From Pedobacter sp. W3I1 (GTDB lineage Bacteria > Bacteroidota > Bacteroidia > Sphingobacteriales > Sphingobacteriaceae), in NCBI RefSeq assembly GCF_030816015.1, contig NZ_JAUSXN010000001.1, positions 5,394,001-5,458,000 on the forward strand: a stretch of 64,000 nt of DNA. Direction: 5' to 3'. A program made the translations under genes and the position numbers. Numbering within the stretch: the first letter of the stretch is position 1; each line of letters opens with the position of its first letter. Below, in pieces: positions 43,456 through 51,671 of this stretch. The notes below the pieces were generated by a model that was not told the origin of the DNA, did no database searches, and saw only the letters and a program-made list of their open reading frames with translations.

Positions 43456-43950
43456 TTAAATTATACTAGTTCCATTGATGGTGGTTGGACGTATATTTAA
43501 GGATTTCATAAGCAGATTTTCTACCACATCCTTTCCATAAAAATTCAAAATCTCTTGTTTTTCTTTCTCGTTTCCATATTCGAAAATACGGTGTACAATA
43601 AATTTTTTATGAAGATCCCAGTCGATATTTTCAATTTTGGTATCCCAGAACAACGCCGAACTAAAAACAGAAAGATTAGGGGTTAGCTTTCGTTTTTCCT
43701 TTTCTTTCTTAATATCATAAAATGCCTGAAGTGTCATCAGAAAGCCTTCCTCTAAGCCCAAAGCCCTTTCAATCCGCAACGAAAGGCTAGTGTTCATATC
43801 CCTTTTTCCTTTAGTAATGGCCCCAATGGTTTGGGGATACTCCGACAGAGAAATGGCAAAACGCCTTTTAGAAAGCTTTTTTTTCTTTAGCTCATGCTCC
43901 AGAAAAAAGCCGGGATGAAGTCCTTTCAATATTGATAGCTTTTCGAACAT
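43456..43950 (-). CDS. XRE-type HTH protein, probable antitoxin
   Basis: A 164-aa protein from ATG at 43948-43950; the six-codon-longer frame begins with TTG inside a perfect palindrome and overlaps the -7 element, so it is rejected. The N-terminal HTH resembles HigA-type antitoxins (HPGFFLEHELKKKKLSKRRF, then TIGAITKGKRDMNTSLSLRI). The C-terminal half is helical and charged, and includes an ALFWDTKIENIDWDLHKKFI motif seen in partners of AbiEii toxins. It probably neutralises the adjacent toxin and represses the pair through the palindrome. Confidence 0.8.
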   Translation of the reverse strand: MFEKLSILKGLHPGFFLEHELKKKKLSKRRFAISLSEYPQTIGAITKGKRDMNTSLSLRIERALGLEEGFLMTLQAFYDIKKEKEKRKLTPNLSVFSSALFWDTKIENIDWDLHKKFIVHRIFEYGNEKEKQEILNFYGKDVVENLLMKSLNIRPTTINGTSII

Positions 43951-43955
43951 AGACA

Positions 43956-43979
43956 CAAATATAAACAATATTGTTTATA
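43956..43979 (-). promoter_or_regulatory. Toxin-antitoxin promoter and 20-bp operator palindrome
   Basis: TATAAACAATATTGTTTATA at 43960-43979 is a perfect 20-bp palindrome. The minus-strand -7 element TATATTTG (43963-43956) overlaps its edge. The expected transcription start falls at or next to the ATG at 43950, so the mRNA may be leaderless. Binding of the HTH protein here would block the promoter. Confidence 0.65.
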
Positions 43980-44063
43980 CTTTAATAACATTAGCTATTG
44001 TCAAAAGTTAGAATGAATCACAAAGCTGCTATTACCTAACCAAACCCATTGCCTTTCTTAAAT

Positions 44064-44350
44064 CTACATCGTTATGCGTACCACATCTTCGGGTTTGTAG
44101 TTTACAACATAATCGGCATAATTGCAGCCTTCTTCCACGCCCACAGTTTTCCCTCCGATAAATTTATGCCTTTCCGCTGAGCCTTTAGAGCGGCATTAAG
44201 CGGTGCTCCAGACGAAAAGGTAGCCCCATCGATCAAAACCAGGAGCTTACCATTAAAATGATCTTTTTTTGCCAACTGAAAAGGGCCGTAAATCTGGCCG
44301 AATGCTGGTGTAGCCTCAATATGATACCAATCGCCGGTTTGCCCCTGTCA
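44064..44350 (-). pseudogene. Frameshifted fragment of an S41-family peptidase
   Basis: The minus strand reads YHIEATPAFGQIYGPFQLAK, then KLLVLIDGATFSSGAPLNAA, the 'vLiDg.TfSsg' serine motif of S41 carboxy-terminal-processing peptidases. After one frameshift it reads HKFIGGKTVGVEEGCNYADY and a stop at 44066-44064. Upstream coding sequence is missing. This is the decayed end of a gene displaced by or next to the toxin-antitoxin locus. Confidence 0.65.
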
Positions 44351-44370
44351 ACATTTACAAGCTCGGTTGA

Positions 44371-45054
44371 CTATAACAAATCCTTCAATACCACCCACAC
44401 ATTTTCGGCAAGGATCTTATCTCCCTCGGCAGTTGGATGTATGCCATCGGCCTGATTTAATTCAGGAACACCACCAACCTTATCCAATAAAAACGGAATC
44501 AGCGCCATCTGATTTTTCTTCGCCAAATCAGGAAACATATTTTTAAAGTCTGCTGCATACTTCGCACCCATATTTGGCGGAACCTGCATACCGGCCAACA
44601 CCATTTTAGCATCCGGGTATTTAGCCTTTACACGATCAATAATCGCCTGAAGGTTTTTAATCGTTTGCGATACAGGTAAACCACGTAAACCATCATTGGC
44701 GCCAAGTTCGAGCACAAAAATATCCACACGTTGTTTAAGTAACCAATCAATCCGCCCTTTTCCACCAGCAGAAGTTTCGCCACTTAAACCACCGTTAATT
44801 ACTTTGTAAGGCATTTGTAAAGAATCGATCCGATTTTGGATCAATGCCGGATAAGCTTCCGTTGGATCGAGCCCATAACCTGCTGTTAAACTGGTGCCAA
44901 AAAAGAGGATATTCTTCTGCTTAGTAGCTGCAATTGCCGTTTTTTGGTCAGCCGAATCTAAAGTTTTATCCGTATTGCTTTTACTTTCCCGGTTTCCGCA
45001 GCTTAGCAGTACAAGGCTCAAAACAAATAGCCCCATTAATCGTTTTCGTAACAT
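44371..45054 (-). CDS. tesA: SGNH-hydrolase (TesA-like arylesterase), lipoprotein
   Basis: A 227-aa protein with a lipoprotein signal (LLSCGNRES, Cys near residue 19). The four SGNH blocks are visible: FFGTSLTAGYG (Ser nucleophile; Thr replaces Asp of GDSL), GGLSGETSAGG, ELGANDGLRG and DGIHPTAEGD. It resembles E. coli TesA in sequence order and length, and like tesA it is divergent from an ABC transporter of the ybbA-ybbP type. It probably cleaves esters or thioesters in the periplasm. Confidence 0.88.
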   Translation of the reverse strand: MLRKRLMGLFVLSLVLLSCGNRESKSNTDKTLDSADQKTAIAATKQKNILFFGTSLTAGYGLDPTEAYPALIQNRIDSLQMPYKVINGGLSGETSAGGKGRIDWLLKQRVDIFVLELGANDGLRGLPVSQTIKNLQAIIDRVKAKYPDAKMVLAGMQVPPNMGAKYAADFKNMFPDLAKKNQMALIPFLLDKVGGVPELNQADGIHPTAEGDKILAENVWVVLKDLL

Positions 45055-45114
45055 ATCTAATTAATCTATATCTAATTATTGTTTAAACCATTACCTTAAC
45101 AGGCAGCGCCTGGT

Positions 45115-45122
45115 TATGTTTG
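45115..45122 (+). promoter_or_regulatory. -7 element that fixes the ybbA-like start
   Basis: TATGTTTG matches the Bacteroidota -7 consensus TAnnTTTG. Transcription would begin near 45128, which rules out the nominal frame start (TTG at 45120). The start codon must then be TTG at 45159 or 45171. Confidence 0.4.
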
Positions 45123-45158
45123 GCCACAATCTATACACAAACCCTAAAAATTCAGCTA

Positions 45159-45851
45159 TTGGAAAGCATATTGAACATCCGAAATGTAAGCAAAATTTAC
45201 CAAAGTGCCGGACGGGAACTCACCGTTTTGGATAACATTAATTTTTCGATAACGGCTGGCTCAACGGTAGCCATAACAGGTCCTTCGGGAAGCGGAAAAA
45301 CAACCTTACTCGGTTTATGTGCCGGATTGGACAGGGCCAGTAGCGGAACCGTTGAGCTGAATGGTATTGCCTTAGAGAAATTAAATGAAGATGAAAGGGC
45401 AGCGGTTAGAAATCAATATGTAGGTTTCATTTTTCAGAACTTCCAATTGTTGCCCACTTTAACTGCACTCGAAAATGTAATGGTACCCTTAGAATTGAGA
45501 GGCGCAAAAAACATCCGCACGCATGCATTGGAACTGTTGGATAAAGTGGGCCTGGCCGATCGTTCGCATCACTATCCTGTACAATTATCAGGTGGCGAGC
45601 AACAACGCGTTTCGCTGGCAAGGGCATTTTCAAATCAACCTGCTATTCTCTTTGCAGATGAACCTACCGGAAACCTTGATGCAGAAACCAGTGAAAAAGT
45701 AATCAAATTGCTTTTTGATTTAAATAAAGATGCGGGAACCACATTGATTATCGTAACACATGATCTTGAACTGGCTGCCAGAACGGCAAGGAGCATTAAA
45801 ATTAAAGGTGGTGTAATCATTTCAGACGAAAACCCTGCATATGCCTCATAA
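45159..45851 (+). CDS. ABC transporter ATP-binding protein, YbbA/LolD type
   Basis: A ~230-aa ATPase. The Walker A loop is GPSGSGKTTL, the Q-loop FIFQNFQLLP, the signature LSGGEQQRVSLARA, and Walker B ILFADEPTGNLD, followed by the H-loop in VTHD. It is in the MacB/LolD/YbbA class that works with FtsX-type permeases. The start is a TTG (45159 or 45171); there is no in-frame ATG before the nucleotide-binding domain. It overlaps the permease gene by 11 bp. Confidence 0.9.
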   Translation: MESILNIRNVSKIYQSAGRELTVLDNINFSITAGSTVAITGPSGSGKTTLLGLCAGLDRASSGTVELNGIALEKLNEDERAAVRNQYVGFIFQNFQLLPTLTALENVMVPLELRGAKNIRTHALELLDKVGLADRSHHYPVQLSGGEQQRVSLARAFSNQPAILFADEPTGNLDAETSEKVIKLLFDLNKDAGTTLIIVTHDLELAARTARSIKIKGGVIISDENPAYAS

Positions 45852-48375
45852 TCTCCCAAAACAATCTATTAAGTTTTCGTGGCTGTTTAAAATGGCCTGG
45901 CGCGATAGCAGGAAAAACCGTGCACGTTTATTGCTCTTTATCTCATCTATTGTTTTGGGCATTGCAGCCCTTGTTGCAGTTTATTCGTTTAAAGATAACC
46001 TGCAAAAGGATATCGATGCGCAGGCAAAAGAACTTACCGGAGCAGACCTGGTTTTAGATAGCAGGAAGGGTGTGAGCAAAGCCATGCAAAAAATGCTCGA
46101 TACACTTGGCGATGAGCGATCGCAGGAGAAAACCTTTGCTTCGATGATCTATTTTCAGAAAGGTGGAGGCAGCCGTTTGGTACAAATGAAAGCCCTTGAG
46201 GGGAATTACCCTTATTATGGCACAATAGAAACCATTCCACTGGCCGCTGCAAAGCATTTTCAATCTGGAAGAAACGCATTGGTAGATCAAACACTCATGC
46301 TACAGTTTAATGCAAAAGTTGGCGATTCGGTAAAAATCGGCGATCTCAATTTTAATATCCTGGGCACTTTAACCAAAGCTCCGGGCCAAACTGGTATTGG
46401 TGCAAGCATAGCGCCTACCGTTTATATTCCATTACAAACACTCGATAAAACCAATCTGATTAAAACCGGAAGCCGGATCAACAATAAATTTTATTTCAGG
46501 TACAATGATCCGTCTAAAATAGATGAATGGGTAAAAAAGCAGGAAAGCAAATTAGAAAAAGAAGGCTTTGATGCCGATACGGTTGAATCAAGGAAAGAGC
46601 AGACCGGAAGATCGTTTAAAGATGTAAACCGTTTTCTGGCTTTATCAGGTTTTATCGCTTTATTGCTGGGTTGCGTTGGTGTAGGTAGTGCCATCCATGT
46701 GTACATCCAGGAAAAATTAAGCGCTATTGCTACCCTCAGGTGTTTAGGACTAAAATCACGTCATGCTTTTTTAATTTACCTCATTCAGGTTTTTTTCATT
46801 GGCTTAATTGCCGCTGTTTTAGGAGCAGCTTTAGGCACAGGCATACAATTTTTACTTCCACTGGTGTTAAAAGATTTTTTACCGATCGAGATCACCATGC
46901 AGGTTTCGTGGCCTGCAGTTGGCCAGGGTATTTTATTGGGGTTGATCATTTCGATCCTTTTTGCCCTTCCCTCACTCCTATCCGTTAGGAGAATTTCGCC
47001 GTTAAATGCTATCCGCATATCTTTCGAGAAAGCAACTGGCAAAAGAGATCCGCTAACCTGGCTGGTATATCTGCTTATGGCCGGCTTTATTACGGCTTTT
47101 ACGCACTTGCAGATGAAAACATGGATACAAACGCTGGCTTTCACGGCAAGTATTGCCATCGCTTTTGTGCTGTTGATTATACTGTCTAAATTATTGATGT
47201 TCCTGGTGAGAAAACTCTTGCCCAATTCAGCCTCTTATTTATGGCGACAGGGCTTTGCTAACCTCTACCGTCCGAATAACCAAACCTTAATGCTTACCGT
47301 TTCTATAGGTTTATCAACTGCATTTATCTGTACCCTGTTTTTTGTTCAGGGGATCTTAATGAGTCGCGTTACACTTTCATCTGGCGCCAACCAGCCCAAT
47401 ATGGTGATGTTCGATATCCAGAATACGCAAAAAGAAGGACTGGACAGTTTAACCAAAGCTTTCAAATTGCCACTAATGAATCAGGTGCCTGTTATTACCA
47501 TGCGCATTGAAGAAATTAACGGGAAGAAAGCGAGTGCGGATACCAATAACAGAAGGGCTTATCGCAACGAAATCAGGGCTACTTATCAGGATACTTTAAC
47601 CGCAGCAGAGAAAATTACATCGGGTAAATGGATCGGAAAAATTAAACCCAATGAAACGGTTTATATTTCACTGGATCAGCGTTATGCCCAATCCATTAAT
47701 GTTGGTTTGAACGATAAAATCCTTTTCAATGTACAAGGCATGATGATCCCTACGGTTGTTGGAAGTTTAAGGGAAGTAAATTGGAGCAGGATGCAGACCA
47801 ATTTCAGGGTCGTTTTTCCAGCCGGCGTATTAGAAGAAGCACCACAATTTCATGTATTGATGACCAGGGTACAATCGGGCGAAGTTTCAGCCCGTTTCCA
47901 GGGAGAAGTGGTGCAAAAATTCCCGAATGTTTCAGTCATCGATTTAGATTTAGTATTAAAACTCTTGGATGAGTTGTTAAGCAAGATCGGTTTTGTGATT
48001 CAGTTTATGGCTGGCTTTAGCATGGTTACCGGATGGATTGTTTTAATATCTTCAGTATTAACCAGTAAAAACCAGCGGATAAAAGAAAGTATTTTATTAC
48101 GGACCATGGGTGCAAGCAGAAAACAGATTTTAGCTATAAATGCGATTGAATATTTCTTTTTAGGTGCTTTTGCCGCAGCCGTCGGATTAATTTTAGCCAT
48201 CAGTGGAAGCTGGGCATTAGCTAAATTCACATTCGATGCAATCTTTGTGCCTCCATTTATACCAACCTTATTGTTATTTAGCTCAATAATTCTGCTCGTT
48301 GTAATTACGGGTGTATTAAGTACAAGAAGCATCCTGAACCAACCACCGTTAAAGATATTAAGGACGGAGAGTTAG
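45841..48375 (+). CDS. FtsX-family ABC transporter permease, YbbP-like
   Basis: An 844-aa permease with two FtsX modules. N-terminal helix (about 28-48) and large MacB_PCD-type periplasmic domain, then helices near 268-290, 315-345, 360-385; further helices at 405-460, 485-510 and the last three at ~715-740, 770-795 and 805-830. It matches the E. coli YbbP arrangement by length and by its gene order with YbbA and TesA. The transported substrate is unknown; lipoproteins or lipids are likely for this class. It overlaps the ATPase gene, and no other gene is in the unit. Confidence 0.87.
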   Translation: MPHNLPKQSIKFSWLFKMAWRDSRKNRARLLLFISSIVLGIAALVAVYSFKDNLQKDIDAQAKELTGADLVLDSRKGVSKAMQKMLDTLGDERSQEKTFASMIYFQKGGGSRLVQMKALEGNYPYYGTIETIPLAAAKHFQSGRNALVDQTLMLQFNAKVGDSVKIGDLNFNILGTLTKAPGQTGIGASIAPTVYIPLQTLDKTNLIKTGSRINNKFYFRYNDPSKIDEWVKKQESKLEKEGFDADTVESRKEQTGRSFKDVNRFLALSGFIALLLGCVGVGSAIHVYIQEKLSAIATLRCLGLKSRHAFLIYLIQVFFIGLIAAVLGAALGTGIQFLLPLVLKDFLPIEITMQVSWPAVGQGILLGLIISILFALPSLLSVRRISPLNAIRISFEKATGKRDPLTWLVYLLMAGFITAFTHLQMKTWIQTLAFTASIAIAFVLLIILSKLLMFLVRKLLPNSASYLWRQGFANLYRPNNQTLMLTVSIGLSTAFICTLFFVQGILMSRVTLSSGANQPNMVMFDIQNTQKEGLDSLTKAFKLPLMNQVPVITMRIEEINGKKASADTNNRRAYRNEIRATYQDTLTAAEKITSGKWIGKIKPNETVYISLDQRYAQSINVGLNDKILFNVQGMMIPTVVGSLREVNWSRMQTNFRVVFPAGVLEEAPQFHVLMTRVQSGEVSARFQGEVVQKFPNVSVIDLDLVLKLLDELLSKIGFVIQFMAGFSMVTGWIVLISSVLTSKNQRIKESILLRTMGASRKQILAINAIEYFFLGAFAAAVGLILAISGSWALAKFTFDAIFVPPFIPTLLLFSSIILLVVITGVLSTRSILNQPPLKILRTES

Positions 48376-49066
48376 GCGGTGAGCGAGCGGCGTATGGCGA
48401 TAGGCGATGGGCGTTAACCACAATGGAAACAGAGAACGGCACAGAGAGAACAGAGTTTACATTGACAGATCCTTATAGAAAAGTCGTCCTTTCGACTGAA
48501 GCGTAGCGAAATGGAGAAATCTATTCCAATTAGATTTCTCTTGCACTATTGTGATGTTTTCTTTTTGATGATCCCTTCCCCGTTTGTCAGTCTGAGCGTA
48601 GTCAAAGACCCTTTTGATTACATTGTTAACCATATAATATAAGATATATTATATGGTAAAGACCCTTCGACTCCGCTATCAATGAAATTTCTTTTAAGAA
48701 AGGTCGTCATTGCGAGGAGGAACGACGAAGCAATCTTACAACAATCGCTATTAGCGAGCGCATTAAGATTATTCATTTGTGCAGTTGTTTTTAAAGGCAT
48801 TCATGAGCTTCGCTTCGTTCGGTTATCTTCGTGCCTCGCAATGACGATATATAGAGAACTTTAATTCTCTTTAAATTCTTCTGTCTTTTATATTGATTTT
48901 ATACCATAAATTAGCCTTCAGGATGACTAAATGACTGGTTATCTGAATACAAATATACATGTGTCAAAACATACGTCTCTGGCGGCTTCGCAAACGATGC
49001 TGGAAGCTAAACAAAAGGATGTTACCATAAAGCAAAAGTTTATGGTAACAAAATAACCCTTAGTTA
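48376..49066. repeat. Repeat-rich spacer after the permease gene
   Basis: No gene is seen. Positions 48490-48545 carry the TTTCGACTGAAGCG / AGATTTCTC repeat, and 48597-48670 carry the GTCAGTCTGAGCGTAGTC ... CCCTTCGACT pair. ACCATATAATATA / TATATTATATGGT at 48629-48657 is a perfect 13-bp stem with loop AGA. Positions 48705-48846 form a unit with CGTCATTGCG and CGCAATGACG ends, as at 751-860. Confidence 0.6.
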
Positions 49067-49699
49067 CTACGCAGCATCAATCGCTTCGCGGAGCGCTTTT
49101 GCAGCAGCAGCCGGATCTTCGGCACCATAAATGGCAGCACCCGCAACAGCCACTATTGCACCTGCCTTGATCACAGCAGCAACGTTATTGATATTTACCC
49201 CACCTGCGATCGAAACCGGAACACCTGCCCTTGCGGCCTCGTCAATTAAAACCTGGATAGAATAACCTGCAGTCCACTGTTCATCTAAACCGGCATGCAG
49301 TTCTACAAACTCAACACCCAAAGCAGTCACTTCCTGAGCTCTTTTAACACGGTCAGGATAACCAATAGTATCTACAACCACTCCTTTACCATGTGCCTTT
49401 GCTGCCTTAACCGCACCAATAATTGTTGCATTTCCTGCAGCGCCCATTACCGTCACTAAATCAGCTCCTGCTTTAAAAGCGATATCAGCTTCCAGTTCAC
49501 CCGCATCAGCAGTTTTTAAATCTGCAAAAACTAGTTTATCCGGATGTGCTGCTTTCATTGCCGTAATCACTGTTGAACCCATATTTTTAATCAATGGAGT
49601 TCCTAATTCTATAATATCCACATAAGGCGCAACTTTTGCTGCTAATGCCAATGCTTCCTCTGTCGTTAATAAATCTATTGCTACTTGTAATTTTGCCAT
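49067..49699 (-). CDS. hxlA: 3-hexulose-6-phosphate synthase
   Basis: A 210-aa TIM-barrel protein from ATG at 49697-49699; the 30-residue upward extension in the same frame overlaps hxlB and is rejected. The OMP-decarboxylase-superfamily motifs are present: LQVAIDLL (Asp), IIELGTPLI (Glu), FADLKTADAG (the D-x-K-x-x-D metal/acid site), FVELHAGLDEQ (His), and SIAGGVN with VAVAGAAIYG for phosphate binding. The enzyme joins formaldehyde to ribulose 5-phosphate, or works in reverse. A 3-keto-L-gulonate-6-phosphate decarboxylase is the main alternative, but the hexuloisomerase partner favours HPS. It is second in the pair, 29 bp after hxlB. Confidence 0.88.
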   Translation of the reverse strand: MAKLQVAIDLLTTEEALALAAKVAPYVDIIELGTPLIKNMGSTVITAMKAAHPDKLVFADLKTADAGELEADIAFKAGADLVTVMGAAGNATIIGAVKAAKAHGKGVVVDTIGYPDRVKRAQEVTALGVEFVELHAGLDEQWTAGYSIQVLIDEAARAGVPVSIAGGVNINNVAAVIKAGAIVAVAGAAIYGAEDPAAAAKALREAIDAA

Positions 49700-49728
49700 G
49701 ATGGTATTTGATATAATTAAATGATTTG

Positions 49729-50358
49729 TTATTCTAGATTTGCATGTCTTTTCCACAGTTCTTCTGCAGGCTGGCCGCTCAGTTTCCAAAGTGATTGAAA
49801 AACGGCATCGTTAAGCAAGAGCAGGAATTGTTCAAAAAGGCTTCCGGCATATTGGGCAGATACTTTTTTACTATGATCTTCTTTTTCTGCTGCCGGAACC
49901 AATACCAGGTGATTGCACAATTTTGCCAAAGGCGATTCGGCATTGGTGGTAATGCCGACTACGTTGGCCCCTACACTGACCGATTTTTCCACTGCTTTAA
50001 CAACGGCACCAGTACTTCCCGAACCGGATGCGGCAATCAATAAATCATCCACCCCGATAGCCGGACTGGTTGTATCGCCAACATAATATACGGTTAGCCC
50101 AAGGTGCATCAAACGCATAGCGGCCGATTGCATGGTAAAACCTGAACGGCCAGCTGCAACAATAAAAATCCGCCTGGCCTGCTGGATCTGGTAGATGAAA
50201 GGAATAAGCTGATCAAGCTGTACTTTTTTGGCCAGTTGCGTGTTCTCCTCGATAATCCTGTCCAGGTTTATTTGCAGATCCCAGGCCAATTGCTGGTTAT
50301 CCAACTCATCTGTTAAGGCTTCATTATTGACCATTTCTGCTGATTCTTTTAATTCCAT
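49729..50358 (-). CDS. hxlB: 6-phospho-3-hexuloisomerase
   Basis: A 209-aa SIS-domain isomerase. RIFIVAAGRSGFTMQSAAMR is the sugar-phosphate loop, LLIAASGSGSTGAVV the second Ser/Thr loop, and VVGITTNAESPLAKL the following strand. The C-terminal part (SAQYAGSLFEQFLLLLNDAV) is as in PHI. It interconverts 3-hexulose 6-phosphate and fructose 6-phosphate. It is the first gene of the hxlB-hxlA pair, with a -7 element TACCTTTG (50388-50381) 23 bp upstream, and is divergent from an AraC regulator. Confidence 0.88.
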   Translation of the reverse strand: MELKESAEMVNNEALTDELDNQQLAWDLQINLDRIIEENTQLAKKVQLDQLIPFIYQIQQARRIFIVAAGRSGFTMQSAAMRLMHLGLTVYYVGDTTSPAIGVDDLLIAASGSGSTGAVVKAVEKSVSVGANVVGITTNAESPLAKLCNHLVLVPAAEKEDHSKKVSAQYAGSLFEQFLLLLNDAVFQSLWKLSGQPAEELWKRHANLE

Positions 50359-50380
50359 TTCCGCTTATGCTTTAATAGTT

Positions 50381-50429
50381 CAAAGGTATAGTGGCCACTT
50401 AAAACGAGCGTTACACATTCAGCCACTTA
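50381..50429 (-). promoter_or_regulatory. hxlB promoter and candidate AraC-type operator
   Basis: The minus-strand -7 element TACCTTTG spans 50388-50381. Next to it AGTGGCCACT (50390-50399) is a perfect palindrome, and GCCACTTA occurs as a direct repeat at 50394-50401 and 50422-50429, 28 bp apart. AraC-type activators normally bind direct repeats beside the promoter, so this is a plausible site for the divergent regulator. Confidence 0.35.
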
Positions 50430-50559
50430 TATGGGACAATTTGGAAATAAATTCAATCAAAAGTCATGCATTAGCCATAATTAAAGCACCATTTCCGAAT
50501 AGTCCACCATAATTATCAATTAATCCAATCGTTAAAAATTTAAGTTTTTAACTTTAATC

Positions 50560-51423
50560 ATGAGTTTATCAACAGAAACAACGCAACTGGAAAGGGCCAT
50601 AATCTACATCCGCGATTTAAGCAACTGCCCTCCCAGCTACCTAAATGATCCCGGTAGAAAAGAATTCTTTGAAATTGTATGGCTTAAAAATGAGGAGCCT
50701 TTACATGCCCTGCAGCAATCAGAATTTGACAGCAAGGGTGATTGGATTTACCTGATTCCGCCTTATCGTGTGCACCAGCTAAATAAAGCAGGCAAAAATG
50801 GAGTATTAATCTCTTTCAAAAGATCGGTGCTGGAAGGGGAAGAAAAAGAATTCCTGCTTGATCTGTTTAAGATTTTTAATGTGCAGGGTGAATTTTCCTG
50901 TTTAAGGCTGAATCAGGAAACAGCAATAGAACTGAGTAATATTTATAAATTAATTGAGAACGAATACCAGAAGGCAGGCAATACTTTTATCATTACCAAA
51001 GCACTTTTAAAGGTATTTCTTTTAAAACTGATCCAGGTTAAAGAACATGAATTTACCAGTCATGATGTTCATCAGAAAAGGGTTTACGAATTTCTGATGT
51101 TACTCGAAAGCAATTATCAGCAGGTTAGAAATACCGATTTTTATGCAGGTAAGATTGGCATTAGCTCTAAAAGACTCAACCAGATTTTAAAAGAAAAGCT
51201 GAACAAAACCGGCATGCAGATTATCCACGACCGTATTATACTGGAAGCCAAACGAAAAATTATCCACAGTGAACAAACCATCAAAGAAATTGCCTATGAG
51301 CTGGGCTTTTCAGACCGCCCCTACTTCAGTCGTTTTTTCAAGAAACAAACACAGCAAACGCCTGAAGAGTTTCAAAAAGAAGCAAGAAAGCACATCGAAT
51401 CAAAATTTAACACATTGGTTTAA
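50560..51423 (+). CDS. AraC-family regulator, divergent from hxlBA
   Basis: A 287-aa protein with an N-terminal cupin-like sensor part (about 15-170: WIYLIPPYRVHQLNKAGKNG resembles the AraC_binding strand order) and a C-terminal double HTH (about 185-285: NTDFYAGKIGISSKRLNQIL, then IKEIAYELGFSDRPYFSRFF and QTPEEFQKE). The shared 200-bp region with hxlBA implies control of hxlBA and/or of the gntP-side genes, which follow on the same strand. The inducer may be a hexulose, hexonate or formaldehyde-related signal. Confidence 0.88.
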   Translation: MSLSTETTQLERAIIYIRDLSNCPPSYLNDPGRKEFFEIVWLKNEEPLHALQQSEFDSKGDWIYLIPPYRVHQLNKAGKNGVLISFKRSVLEGEEKEFLLDLFKIFNVQGEFSCLRLNQETAIELSNIYKLIENEYQKAGNTFIITKALLKVFLLKLIQVKEHEFTSHDVHQKRVYEFLMLLESNYQQVRNTDFYAGKIGISSKRLNQILKEKLNKTGMQIIHDRIILEAKRKIIHSEQTIKEIAYELGFSDRPYFSRFFKKQTQQTPEEFQKEARKHIESKFNTLV

Positions 51424-51467
51424 AACAATGCCGCAGGTTTTACCAATAATTGAATACTTTTACTTTT

Positions 51468-51650
51468 ATGATCAGATTAAACAACGATACACCGAGCGAT
51501 GTTCTTCAGGATGTAAAAATTGGCGATATGGTAACCGATACCTTCAGCAAAACGGGCCTGGTAGAAAACATAGAGATTAGTGATGATGGCCTGTACCGGG
51601 TTTACGAATTTCATCTTGTAACCGGAAGGACCATTACCGTTAAAAAGTAA
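51468..51650 (+). CDS. Small uncharacterised protein (60 aa) between araC-like and gntP
   Basis: Sixty residues from ATG at 51468; the longer frame uses a TTG. It is acidic in the middle and basic at the end, and is predicted as a compact beta domain (VKIGDMVTDTF, VENIEISDDGLYRVYEFHLV, GRTITVKK). It resembles small SH3-like or KOW-type folds in strand layout, but no family is recognised. It stands 44 bp after the regulator and 21 bp before gntP, so the three are likely co-transcribed. Confidence 0.6.
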   Translation: MIRLNNDTPSDVLQDVKIGDMVTDTFSKTGLVENIEISDDGLYRVYEFHLVTGRTITVKK

Positions 51651-51671
51651 ATTACCCTAAATCCTAACCAA

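Noticed and set aside
45120-45158. N-terminal extension of the ABC ATPase from TTG 45120
   Set aside because: It overlaps the predicted -7 element TATGTTTG, so it would precede the transcript start.
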